Below are positions 29,807-38,081 of a stretch of 64,000 nt of DNA, one piece after another. The notes beneath the pieces were generated by a model that saw nothing but the letters and a program-made list of their open reading frames with translations, was not told the origin of the DNA and searched no databases. Position numbers and translations under genes: made by a program. The stretch's first letter is position 1. Every line of letters starts with the position of its first letter. Origin of the DNA: Rhodothermales bacterium (GTDB lineage: Bacteria; Bacteroidota; Rhodothermia; Rhodothermales; VXPQ01); contig JAJDWX010000015.1 in assembly GCA_022825385.1 (NCBI GenBank), positions 62,001 through 126,000 of the forward strand, in the 5' to 3' direction.

Positions 29807-30285
29807 ATGAACCCCCGTTTTTTGCGCTGCGGCGCGTTACGAGCGATTCTGTGCGTTCTGTTGGCCTGTACGCTTGCGGGTTGCGTATCGCAAACAGACC
29901 CCCCGCGCCTGCGGCGGACGTATCCGAACCCGCGCCCGTTGCGATACCCGCAAGCCCCTTGCAGAAAGCGGTTGCGGCGGCGTACGAATCGGAGGCGGAA
30001 ACCCACGCATTAGAGGCGTGGGAAGCGGCGGGCAACGCGAACTACGCTGCGAATGCGCGGGAGTATGTTTCGGGTTCGCATGAACTGGCTTCCTCGATGC
30101 GGGCGGATACGTCGGACGCGCTGCACGCGGTTACAATGGCGCGGGATTATGCGGAATTGGATCGGAGGCACGTTGCGAATGCGCGGCGGAATGCGGCGCA
30201 AAGATCGGGCGCGGCAAAGGCGGCGTTCGAGGCGGCGGCGGAGGCGTGGGAAGCGGTTGCGGACACGTACGGCGAAACCCCTTAA
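29807..30285 (+). pseudogene. Frameshifted alanine-rich repeat lipoprotein
   Basis: The ATG at 29807 opens a frame with a lipoprotein signal (RAILCVLLACTLAGC), but it runs into arginine-rich nonsense after residue 33 and stops at 30013. The plus-one frame holds the rest of the protein. If the six-C run at 29899-29904 had one more C, the frames would join into a 159-residue lipoprotein continuing TDPPAPAADVSEPAPVA, then KAVAAAYESEAETHALEAW and ending AAEAWEAVADTYGETP. The repeat part shares the AAAYEARAQAW-type motif of the genes at 31059 and 39398. It could be a pseudogene, a phase-variable gene or a sequencing indel. It is followed 16 bp later by a leaderless relative. Confidence 0.8.
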
Positions 30286-30301
30286 ACAACAGGTGAACGA
30301 T

Positions 30302-30793
30302 ATGGCAAGAATACAGGAACTTGTTTCGGCGGCGTTTGAGGCGCGGCGAAGCGCATGGGTGGTACGTTTCAACAGGTACGAGCTTGCGACGGGGGACGGC
30401 TCCGGCATTTCCGGGCTTAAGGATAGATTGACAAACCCGGCATGGGGTGAATTAGAGGAAGCAGAGAGAGAACAACAAACCGCAGAGGAATACGAGGCAA
30501 CGGCGAAAACGCATCTTGACTTTGCAGAGGCGCACGGAGCGAAAGCAGAGGAATATAAACAGGAGGCGCAAGGCAAGGAAGGTGAAGCCGCCGCAAAATG
30601 CAAAGAAAATATGCGGGAGGCGCAAACCATTTTGGTGGGTATACAACTTGCTTTGCCAAAGAACAGGAAAGAACATGAACAAAGGGCAAAAAGGTTCGAG
30701 ATAGCCGCCGATTCGTACCGGAAAGAGGGGGACGCATGGGAAGCGGAAGCGAAAGCATGGCAAGCGGTTCGGGGATACTTGTCCGGGGGATAG
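30302..30793 (+). CDS. Leaderless alanine/glutamate-rich helical protein (partner type)
   Basis: A 163-residue protein with no signal peptide, largely helical and rich in A, E and K. It begins ARIQELVSAAFEARRSAW, the family motif, and ends GDAWEAEAKAWQAVRG. The middle carries degenerate repeats (EEYEATAKTHLDFAEAHGAKAEEYKQEA). The same two-gene order, exported repeat protein followed by leaderless relative, occurs at 39398-41138. Function is unknown; I infer that it may be a cytoplasmic partner or chaperone of the exported member. Confidence 0.65.
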   Translation: MARIQELVSAAFEARRSAWVVRFNRYELATGDGSGISGLKDRLTNPAWGELEEAEREQQTAEEYEATAKTHLDFAEAHGAKAEEYKQEAQGKEGEAAAKCKENMREAQTILVGIQLALPKNRKEHEQRAKRFEIAADSYRKEGDAWEAEAKAWQAVRGYLSGG

Positions 30794-30975
30794 GGGGCCC
30801 TGAAGCGGATTCGTGAACCCTGGGCGGGGACCGGTGAAGGGGAGTTTTCACGGAGAGAGAAAATAACCCTTTCGGAGGGGACGAAACGCAACGCGGGCAA
30901 GAAAAGTGTGTTGTGCTAAAACTCCCCCTCTCCGGTCCCCGCACGTCGGGAAAGCCCGCGCTTCAGGGGTCCCCC
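30793..30975. repeat. 183-bp imperfect inverted repeat
   Basis: Two arms of 25 bases (30824-30848 and 30918-30942) match as inverted complements at 23 of 25 positions, starting GCGGGGACCGG. Outer arms at 30793-30807 and 30959-30975 also pair (GGGGG..CCCTGAAGCG). The enclosed centre is about 69 bp. It may be a MITE-like remnant or a strong transcript hairpin between two repeat-protein genes. No transposase is adjacent. Confidence 0.7.
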
Positions 30976-31000
30976 GCGGCGGGTATGCGCAGCGTTCATA

Positions 31001-31031
31001 TTGCGGCGGATCGGATAGTCCGCTATCTTTG
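31001..31031 (+). promoter_or_regulatory. Bacteroidota-type promoter
   Basis: TTG at 31001-31003 and TATCTTTG at 31024-31031, separated by 20 bases, fit the Bacteroidota sigma consensus (TTG-N19-21-TAnnTTTG). The start codon at 31059 follows about 28 bases later. A palindrome-like GGATAGTCCGCTATC overlaps the -7 box and could be an operator. Confidence 0.6.
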
Positions 31032-31125
31032 CCCGTACCCCACAAACCCCGAAAAGCCATGAAAGCCCGAATCCTGTTTCTTGCGGCGGCCCTGACGTTG
31101 GCCGCGTTGCCCGTGCGGGCGCAAA
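31006..31125 (+). repeat. Promoter-leader module, copy 1
   Basis: A block of about 120 bp, from GCGGATCGGATAG through the start codon to the signal-peptide cleavage region, is nearly identical to 31845-31966. The shared part covers the -7 region, leader RNA and all of the signal-peptide codons (MK-RILFLAAALTLAALP). The downstream genes are otherwise unlike each other. Confidence 0.88.
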
Positions 31126-31802
31126 CCGAACTTCAAGAACTGGTTGCGGCGGCGTTGGAGGTGCGAGCGGCGGCGTTGGAGGTGGAGGGTCAGGAATTTC
31201 TGGCGGAAGGGCGGCGAAAAGAGGCTTTGCAAGCGCGAAGGGATACTTTCTTTGCGTGGATGTTGGCGGCGGATTATTGGTATGCAAGGCGGGTAGGCGA
31301 GGAAGAAGTTCGGGCGTGGAGGGCGGTTGCGCGAGCGTGGGAATCGGTTCCGGCAGAATCCAAGCGAGTAAAAATGCGAAGGGGGGTATGGAGGGCGTAC
31401 CGGGTACAGGCGTGAGCGTGGGATGCGGAAGCGGATTATGATTTTGTTGAATACGACGGTTACAACGAGGATAAAAAAAGCAAGGCGGCGGGCGCAAGAA
31501 TAAACGCTTCAAGGGCTGCGGACGGGTCGCTTGCGTATGGCTGCGGCGGATCAATAGACCCTTGCGACGCTGCGCGTTTCGCCGAGCATGGTCGTAATTA
31601 TGATTCTGTTAATGGCTATTCCTTTGCGCGTGAACAGGCTTCGCGGGCGAACCTTCACGCTTTGCGGGCGCGGGAGAACGCTTCGGACTGGCGGAATACT
31701 GCGGGGCGTAAAACGGGCGGCCTGAAGGAACTGGCGAACAAGGCGGCGGCGGCGTGGGATGCGGCGGCGCTGCAATGGGAAGCGATAGCGGACGCGCTAT
31801 GA
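31059..31802 (+). pseudogene. Alanine-rich repeat protein gene broken by an in-frame TGA
   Basis: The signal peptide KARILFLAAALTLAALPVRAQ is followed by TELQELVAAALEVRAAALEV, the family motif. Translation stops at a TGA at 31413-31415 after 118 residues. The same frame stays open for another 128 residues (AWDAEADYDFVEYDGY... AAAAWDAAALQWEAIADAL), with family-type sequence. A TGG-to-TGA change would explain it, because W fits the QAW-AWDAEA pattern. Read through, the protein would be about 247 residues. It may be a recent pseudogene; the N-terminal 118-residue form could still be secreted. Confidence 0.75.
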
Positions 31803-31844
31803 ACTGCGAACGGTGCGGCAAGGAATTGACGGCCGGAACGCGCA

Positions 31845-31966
31845 GCGGATCGGATAGCCCGCTATCTTTCCCGTACCCTACACAAACCCCCGAAAAGACA
31901 TGAAACCCCGAATCCTGTTTCTTGCGGCGGCCCTGACGCTGGCGGCGTTGCCCGCACGGGCGCAAA
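31845..31966 (+). repeat. Promoter-leader module, copy 2
   Basis: Second copy of the 31006-31125 block. The -7-like element reads TATCTTTC here rather than TATCTTTG and the upstream TTG is not at the same distance, so promoter strength may differ. The start codon is at 31900. Confidence 0.88.
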
Positions 31967-33030
31967 ACTGGGAATGTAATCCGAATGAGCCGGTTTGCTT
32001 CGATAACGTAATGGTTCAGGTTGTTCCGTATGTGCCGCGTGTGCTCAAGTATGAAGTACGGGGAGAGCCTGATCCGAACACTGCAACTCGGCCAGTTACA
32101 GAGATTGAAGTTCCGCTTCTTGCTCCGCATATGAAGTTAATCGGTAATACGAAGGGAGCTATGTTTTGGAAGTGGCCCTTCTGGGATTATGGCTTGGCGT
32201 GGCGAGAGATTAACGGTGTGGATCATTTTATTCCTGGAAGTACGTATAATCCGCCCCATTTTCGAGCGTGGGGCGGAGAGGAAGGCTTTTTCCAAACTGT
32301 TCGTGTCGTTGATCTTATGACTGTTCGCGATACGTTAAGCGGCGGGGAGTCTGTGCTGTTGAATTTCTGGGTATGGGATGAGTATGAAGCAAATTCAGGA
32401 CGAAGCCCAAATAAAGAGTATGTGATACGTGGTGCTGACCTCATGGATTGGATGGCAGAAAAGGCGGCTGTTATCGTGGACGGTAGAATGTTGCGTTTGC
32501 AGGATGCTGTTCGCGGCCATGTGAAACATACTAGTTTTGCGGGCATCGAAGGACGGCATCGTTTTTATGGAGAGCAAGGTGTTGAGGCTTGCGGAATCAA
32601 TCATTGGGAATTGAATTATTGGTTCTGCTGGCCGGGAGCTAAGGGTGTTCTTGATGCGCCGGATGGACATTTTCTTGATAGTGTGGAGAATGTTCATGTT
32701 ATGTTGCTGATTGGAGATTTTGACCCGCCACCGTCGCCAGTTTCTGCCGAATCCGATGAATTTCCCGGATCGGTACGCCTTGCGCAGAACTACCCGAACC
32801 CGTTCAACCCGGCAACGTCGATAACGTACGAACTGGCAAGCCTCGGCCCTGTGCGGCTGGAAGTGTTCGACGCTACCGGGCGAAGCGTTGCGGTATTTGC
32901 GGACGGCGTAGAACCTTCGGGGCGGCATAGCGTACGTTTTGACGCTTCAGGGCTTCCTTCCGGCCTGTACGTGTACCGCTTGCAGGCGGGCGGCGCGGCC
33001 CTGACAAGGAAAATGACCCTTATTCGATAA
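31900..33030 (+). CDS. Secreted protein with T9SS type A sorting domain
   Basis: A 376-residue exported protein. The signal peptide KPRILFLAAALTLAALPARAQ is encoded by the shared leader module. The central region (about 22-290) has many W, F and Y residues and several cysteines and no family I recognise. The C-terminal ~80 residues are a clear T9SS sorting domain (LAQNYPNPFNPATSITYEL, LEVFDATGR, GLPSGLYVYRLQAG), directing secretion across the outer membrane and surface attachment. The middle of the gene is visibly less GC-rich than its two ends, which suggests a cargo module placed between native export signals. Confidence 0.88.
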   Translation: MKPRILFLAAALTLAALPARAQNWECNPNEPVCFDNVMVQVVPYVPRVLKYEVRGEPDPNTATRPVTEIEVPLLAPHMKLIGNTKGAMFWKWPFWDYGLAWREINGVDHFIPGSTYNPPHFRAWGGEEGFFQTVRVVDLMTVRDTLSGGESVLLNFWVWDEYEANSGRSPNKEYVIRGADLMDWMAEKAAVIVDGRMLRLQDAVRGHVKHTSFAGIEGRHRFYGEQGVEACGINHWELNYWFCWPGAKGVLDAPDGHFLDSVENVHVMLLIGDFDPPPSPVSAESDEFPGSVRLAQNYPNPFNPATSITYELASLGPVRLEVFDATGRSVAVFADGVEPSGRHSVRFDASGLPSGLYVYRLQAGGAALTRKMTLIR

Positions 33031-33043
33031 ACCGGAAAGATCT

Positions 33044-33421
33044 ATGGAAACGATATTCGAAGCAGGTAGCCAGTACAATGACTACAAAGGAACGGCGGCG
33101 GCAGATGGACACCAAAGCCCAGAGTTGCACGATGTTGGAAAGATTGGCCTTCAGATCAAGGACGGCGAATATGTGAAGGGAATCCGTATTGGATTCGGCG
33201 AGATAAGTCCGCACGTGGCCGTAACTCTATACGCCTTTTTTTTGATCGCGACCGTAGAGCAATACAAAGAGACACCCCCTGTTTTTCGGGAAGAGTGCAT
33301 CAAGTTTGAAGGCAATTTGGAAGATTTTTTCCGCCTTTTTAAGCGTTTCGACGTTACCTTGTCGATCAAGGGGGCACTGGAGGGGAAAACCTGTTTTATT
33401 GAGGAAAATCCGCCGGAATAA
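33044..33421 (+). CDS. Hypothetical protein
   Basis: A 125-residue protein starting 13 bp after the T9SS gene, so probably co-transcribed. It has no signal peptide; one moderately hydrophobic stretch (HVAVTLYAFFLIATVEQY, about 57-74) could be buried or membrane-associated. It ends in acidic residues. I do not recognise a family. It converges with the recombinase gene that ends at 33439. Confidence 0.55.
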   Translation: METIFEAGSQYNDYKGTAAADGHQSPELHDVGKIGLQIKDGEYVKGIRIGFGEISPHVAVTLYAFFLIATVEQYKETPPVFREECIKFEGNLEDFFRLFKRFDVTLSIKGALEGKTCFIEENPPE

Positions 33422-33438
33422 CTACCCGGCGCGGCCCC

Positions 33439-34440
33439 TTACCCCTGTTCGTAGTACCGGGCGACGGCCCCCCGCCCCGCGGCTTCGTTGCGCGTGTACA
33501 GGGCGGGCATACGTTCGCTTTTCCACCGTCCGGCCTGCATGAGGGGGGGCAATTCCGTACCGGAGGCGGCAAGATCGCGGGCCATGCCTACGCGGGCGGA
33601 ATGCCCGGAAAACTCGCCTTCGAGGCCAGCGGCCAGCGCGGCGGCGCGGATCCTGTTCGATATGCTTCGGGCGGACAAGCCGAAAACGCTTCGCCCCGGC
33701 GCAGGCACGTCGGGCCGGATGCGGCGCAGGGCGCGAACGGTCTGCGGGGCTATGAACTGCACGGCCCCCGCGCCTTCCTGATCCGTCTTGCTACGGCCCA
33801 CGTATACGCGGCCCGCCCCGTCGCTGGAATCTAATTCCACGTCGGCCCACGTGAGGGCGGCGGCTTCGCTACGGCGCAAAAGCGCATCGCGCATAACGTA
33901 TACCAGCGCAATATCCACGTTGCCCCGGCGTTCGGCCTGGGCGGCGGATTCCTTGCGCCCCTTCGGCCCTGTGCGGGGCTGGTGGGCCGTTGCCCATATC
34001 GCGGCGGCGGCTTTGTCTGTCAACGCGGCGGCCTGTCGCTGTTTCGATGCGCCTTCGCTGGCGGCGCGACGGGCAAGCCCCCGGAGGGTACGGCGAACGC
34101 CTTCGTTGTCTGTGGGATCGGGGCGGCCCTGTTCCATGAACTGGAAGCGTATCGCGGCGCGGTACGTGCGCAACGTTGCAACGCTTGCCCCTTGCGCGGC
34201 CTGTTCGACGAGATAGGCGGCTATTCGTTGCGGGGGCGCATCGAAGGCGCGGCGGCCCTCGGCGGCTTGCCATTGCTCGAAGCTGGCCCACCCGGCTTGA
34301 TACGTGCGGCGCGTGGTTTCGGCGTGGCTGGCTTTGATCGCGGCGGCTACGGCGGGCGCGACGGCCGGGAGGGGGCGAAGCGCAACGCTTGTATCCGGAG
34401 CGGGGGCGGCGGGTATTTTGATTATGCGGGCTGGGGTCAT
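33439..34440 (-). CDS. Tyrosine recombinase/phage-type integrase
   Basis: A 333-residue site-specific recombinase. An N-terminal core-binding domain (about 28-125, with RRTYQAGWASFEQWQAAEG) precedes the catalytic domain. Catalytic residues seen: Arg190 in LLRRSEAAAL, Lys218 in GRSKTDQ, His280/Arg283 in GHSARVG, Trp306 in AGRWKS and Tyr315 in ALYTR, so the active site is intact. The gene probably moved the neighbouring island; a decayed copy of part of it lies at 38082-38211. Confidence 0.92.
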   Translation of the reverse strand: MTPARIIKIPAAPAPDTSVALRPLPAVAPAVAAAIKASHAETTRRTYQAGWASFEQWQAAEGRRAFDAPPQRIAAYLVEQAAQGASVATLRTYRAAIRFQFMEQGRPDPTDNEGVRRTLRGLARRAASEGASKQRQAAALTDKAAAAIWATAHQPRTGPKGRKESAAQAERRGNVDIALVYVMRDALLRRSEAAALTWADVELDSSDGAGRVYVGRSKTDQEGAGAVQFIAPQTVRALRRIRPDVPAPGRSVFGLSARSISNRIRAAALAAGLEGEFSGHSARVGMARDLAASGTELPPLMQAGRWKSERMPALYTRNEAAGRGAVARYYEQG

Positions 34441-34444
34441 TTTT

Positions 34445-34497
34445 TTGTCCGGTTAGGGGGGTTCGGTTTTTTACCGTTAAGAGTAGTTAACGGACAA
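34445..34497. promoter_or_regulatory. Inverted repeats upstream of the recombinase (candidate core site or operator)
   Basis: TTGTCCGGTTA at 34445-34455 and TTAACGGACAA at 34487-34497 form an imperfect inverted pair. A perfect 7-bp inverted repeat CCGTTAA/TTAACGG (34474-34480 and 34487-34493) sits inside. Position next to the recombinase start suggests a recombination site or autoregulatory operator. The rest of the gap, 34498-34800, shows only weak short ORFs and an A+T-rich end before the DUF6088 gene. Confidence 0.45.
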
Positions 34498-34800
34498 GAA
34501 AACGGCGGGCATTTATAGTGCCATCGCAGGGCTAAACTCGGCGGCGCAGGCCCTTGACGCGGGCTTCACTGGCTTCGGCGGTCTCCGCGCCCAGAGCGTA
34601 GTGTCACGAAGTGCGGCGCATACGCTTGCGCTTGTGATAACCCTGTCCAGCGGCGGCGTATTCAGCATAAGCCCGTAAGGCGCGGATATACACTTTCCGC
34701 GGAACACTCTTGGTATCCCGCCAAGAAAACAGCATAATCAGATTTGTTTTTGTCAGATATTTCATATAATTTTTCTGACCAACCACGGAAAAAACCCTTC

Positions 34801-35394
34801 ATGGCAACCACAGCAAGCACCATACTGGAGCGAATCCGGCACCAGCGGGATCAGGTCTGGACGCCGAAAGATTTCCTGGATCTCGGCAAACGCGCTGCGG
34901 TGGACAAGGCTCTCTCCCGCCTTGTTGGCAGCGAAGAACTGCGGCGCATAGGGCATGGGCTGTACGACATGCCTCGATTCAATCCAATTCTGAAGCGCTT
35001 CGCGCCGGTCAGCCTCAATGCTGCCATCGCCGCCATCGCCCGACGAGACAACATACGCATCATGCCCGATGGCTCCGTGGCGGCAAACAGGCTTGGCCTG
35101 ACCAACGTTGTCCCGGCCAAGCCGAATTATCTGACGGACGGCGGAACGCGATCACTGATTGTCGATGGACGTACGATTTACCTGCGACACGCCGGGCCAA
35201 AGGTAATGTACTGGGCAGGCAACAAGCGAACAGGCCCGGTCGTTCAGGCAATTCGCTGGCTTGGCCCGCAAGCAGTCCGAGACGAACAGGTCCTCTCTGC
35301 GCTAAAACGTCGCCTCCCCGATTCCGTCAAGCAGGATTTGGTGCGCAAAGCCCGCCATTTACCCGGATGGATCCTGTCTATATTTGGCAAATAA
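34801..35394 (+). CDS. DUF6088 family protein (AbiEi-like antitoxin)
   Basis: A 197-residue protein. The N-terminal half (TILERIRHQRDQVWTPKDFLDLGKRAAVDKALSRL then GLYDMPRF) is the winged-helix AbiEi-like domain of type IV antitoxins. Such genes are normally followed by an AbiEii-type nucleotidyltransferase toxin; here the next gene is a STAND NTPase instead. ATG at 34801 is preferred over 34744 because it begins at the conserved domain. GC content is like the chromosome and drops sharply right after its stop. Confidence 0.75.
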   Translation: MATTASTILERIRHQRDQVWTPKDFLDLGKRAAVDKALSRLVGSEELRRIGHGLYDMPRFNPILKRFAPVSLNAAIAAIARRDNIRIMPDGSVAANRLGLTNVVPAKPNYLTDGGTRSLIVDGRTIYLRHAGPKVMYWAGNKRTGPVVQAIRWLGPQAVRDEQVLSALKRRLPDSVKQDLVRKARHLPGWILSIFGK

Positions 35395-35408
35395 CCTTAT
35401 CGCGAGCC

Positions 35409-38075
35409 ATGTCGAAATATACTGAAATATCATCAAGTCATACAGATACCATAAATACTAAAATTATGAAAACAAACATAAAACCTTTTATACCTATCAC
35501 AAAAATAATGGAACGTGTTGAAAAAAATAGAGATACTGATTATGCACTTTTTCATGAATTACTCTATGTGGGCGAGTTTATAATAAAAATAACTGTTGCA
35601 GGTTTTGTATCATTGATTGAAGATGATCGAGATAATCATCGTTATAGTTGTCTTTACCATCTCGTAAGAACGACTTCGCTTAAACGATGGATTGACACTC
35701 TCGAAGAAACATGTAAAGGACCAACTGCACAACATTTATTAAGCATTGCAGAAGATCATCGGCGTATATTTTTTGAAACCGTTGATAAAAATGATTGGCG
35801 ATATAAAGTAGTATATAATTTACATGAAATATTAATTAATATTGATTCTAATCAAAAGCAAATTATGAATAGAAAAACAAATCTTTTTGCATGGTTCAAA
35901 AAATTTGTAAACTTACGAAACAAAACTAGAGGGCACGGTGCACTAACACCAGAGGCATGTGCAAGATTGGTTCAAAATCTTGAAGAATCTATTAATCTAT
36001 TAATTGATAATAATCCTTTGTTTAAGCAACCTTGGGCCTATTTACATCGAAATTTATCGGGAAAATATAAAGTTATTGATATTGGAGGTGATGTAGCCCG
36101 ATTTAATATCTTAAAAAGGTCTACTGCTATTTCTGGAGCTAATTATGAAGATGGTATTTATTTATGGGCTGGAGAGCCAAGAATTGTTTCTCTTTTTTAT
36201 AGCGATCTGAATACAATAGATTTTTTTGTACCTAATGGTGGTTTTAATGATAAGAAAGAAATTTATGAATTACATTCACCTATTACAGATAATCGCCGTA
36301 ATCAAAATGCCAGTAATTATATATCACCTCCTTCCGGTAGACCAGCAAGTGAAACAGATGGATCTGATGAACTTGATATTGTTGGTAATGTATACACTAA
36401 TTTACCAACTATGCCAAAAGATTATGTTAGACGTCCCATACTCGAAAAAGAAGTGAAGAATAAATTTATTAATGATCGTCATCCCGTTATTACACTCTTT
36501 GGACGTGGCGGAATTGGAAAAACCTCACTCGCTCTTACTGTATTACATGAAATTACAGATATGGATCGATATGATATGATAATATGGTTTAGTGCAAGAG
36601 ATATAGACCTAACTGCAACAGGGCCAAAAGTTGTTAAGCCACAAGCCATCACTAAGAAAAATATTTGGGAAGAATATAATAGATTAATAAATGATATAAT
36701 AGATTCGTCCGAAAATATTGATAAAAATACGATAGAGAAACACATGCAAAAATCTTCATTTGGATCTACTCTATTTGTTTTTGACAATTTTGAAACTGTA
36801 CGTAATCCGCTTGATTTATATGAATGGATAGATACGCACATACGATTGCCCAACAAAGCTGTTATCACTACACGATTTCGAGATTTCAGGGCTGATTTTC
36901 CAATTGAAGTATCTGGCATGGAAAATGATGAAGCTAAGGAGCTTATCCAAAGAACAATATCTCATCTTGGAATATCAAGTTATATTAATAATAAGAAAAT
37001 TGATGATATTATTGACGATTCGAGTGGACATCCATATGTGATAAAAATATTGCTTGGCGAAATTGCATCGAATAAGGGACGTTCCACTAAAATAGACAAT
37101 ATATTACCTTACAGATCAGATATTTTAGATGCACTTTTTGAACGCACCTATAAAAACCTTTCACCTATGGCCAGTCGTATCTTTCTTACGCTTAGTAAAT
37201 GGCGATCTCTTGTTCCACAGCTTGCAGTAGAAACTCTTATGGTAGATTGGGATGAATTTGAAAATATGCAGCCGGATAAAGTAATTGATGAATTGGTGCG
37301 TATGTCGCTTATCGAGCGAACCCAGGCAGAAGATGGCACTGATTTTTTGAGCGTACCAATTGCTGCAACCTTATTCGCGACAAAAAAGCTTAATGTTAGG
37401 GAAGATTCTGTACTTATTGATCAGGATGTTGAATTCTTATACGACTTTGGCCCCACAAATACAGTAGGATTAAAAAGAGGTATCTACCCTCGTATTCAAT
37501 CTATATTCCGAAAAACGGCAAATCGTATTAGCGATGGTTCTGTATCTATACAAGATATGCAGGCTAAACTTGAATTTATCTCAAGACAATATCCTCAGGC
37601 TTGGTTTTTATTCGCAGATCTCAAGCAAGAAATAACTGACGATCCAGATGGTGAGGCTCAATGCCTTTTATCTTTCATTGAAGAAAATCCCCATAATGAT
37701 CAAGCATATGATGCATGGATGCGACTATCTAATATTTATTATAAAACAGAAAACGTTGTTGCTAGATGTAATGCTTTTTTACATGCCACCAATATTAAAA
37801 AACCAGATATGAATGATGTCAGTAATATGGCTAACTATGTTAATGCAAATATTAATAGCATGACTCCTAATGAGCGATCAATTTTTCTCCAAAAAATTAT
37901 ATATCTTATGCAAAGATTTTATTCAGATCTTTCTGCCACTGATTTATCTAGACTTGCTTGGTTGTACATCCATTATAGAGATACTGACAATGCTCATTTG
38001 TGTGCAAATGAAGGTCTTCAACGTGATCCAGATAATATACACTGCCGAAGTATTGTTAGTAAAAATTATAAGTGA
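35409..38075 (+). CDS. STAND/NB-ARC-type NTPase, candidate defence protein
   Basis: An 888-residue protein in strikingly A+T-rich DNA, unlike both flanks. The N-terminal region (about 1-340) contains LRNKTRGHGA (Arg170 to His176), compatible with the R-x4-6-H signature of HEPN RNases. The NTPase domain has Walker A GRGGIGKTS (365-373), Walker B LFVFDNFE and the sensor segment AVITTRF. The C-terminal ~250 residues look helical and TPR-like. This effector-NTPase-sensor layout is that of STAND immune proteins, but family membership is inferred. An ATG at 35367 is also in frame; 35409 matches the composition change. Confidence 0.78.
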   Translation: MSKYTEISSSHTDTINTKIMKTNIKPFIPITKIMERVEKNRDTDYALFHELLYVGEFIIKITVAGFVSLIEDDRDNHRYSCLYHLVRTTSLKRWIDTLEETCKGPTAQHLLSIAEDHRRIFFETVDKNDWRYKVVYNLHEILINIDSNQKQIMNRKTNLFAWFKKFVNLRNKTRGHGALTPEACARLVQNLEESINLLIDNNPLFKQPWAYLHRNLSGKYKVIDIGGDVARFNILKRSTAISGANYEDGIYLWAGEPRIVSLFYSDLNTIDFFVPNGGFNDKKEIYELHSPITDNRRNQNASNYISPPSGRPASETDGSDELDIVGNVYTNLPTMPKDYVRRPILEKEVKNKFINDRHPVITLFGRGGIGKTSLALTVLHEITDMDRYDMIIWFSARDIDLTATGPKVVKPQAITKKNIWEEYNRLINDIIDSSENIDKNTIEKHMQKSSFGSTLFVFDNFETVRNPLDLYEWIDTHIRLPNKAVITTRFRDFRADFPIEVSGMENDEAKELIQRTISHLGISSYINNKKIDDIIDDSSGHPYVIKILLGEIASNKGRSTKIDNILPYRSDILDALFERTYKNLSPMASRIFLTLSKWRSLVPQLAVETLMVDWDEFENMQPDKVIDELVRMSLIERTQAEDGTDFLSVPIAATLFATKKLNVREDSVLIDQDVEFLYDFGPTNTVGLKRGIYPRIQSIFRKTANRISDGSVSIQDMQAKLEFISRQYPQAWFLFADLKQEITDDPDGEAQCLLSFIEENPHNDQAYDAWMRLSNIYYKTENVVARCNAFLHATNIKKPDMNDVSNMANYVNANINSMTPNERSIFLQKIIYLMQRFYSDLSATDLSRLAWLYIHYRDTDNAHLCANEGLQRDPDNIHCRSIVSKNYK

Positions 38076-38081
38076 TAAATG

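Noticed and set aside
30916..31554. Proline-rich minus-strand frame opposite the repeat-protein genes (similar ones near 39276-39691 and 39591-40154)
   Set aside because: They are the complements of alanine/arginine-rich repeats; the plus-strand reading has signal peptides and conserved motifs.
34604..34786. Short minus-strand frame upstream of the DUF6088 gene (RDTKSVPRKVYIRALRAYAE)
   Set aside because: Only 60 codons, no family match, no ribosome-binding site and a position across a likely promoter; it may be a remnant but cannot be supported.
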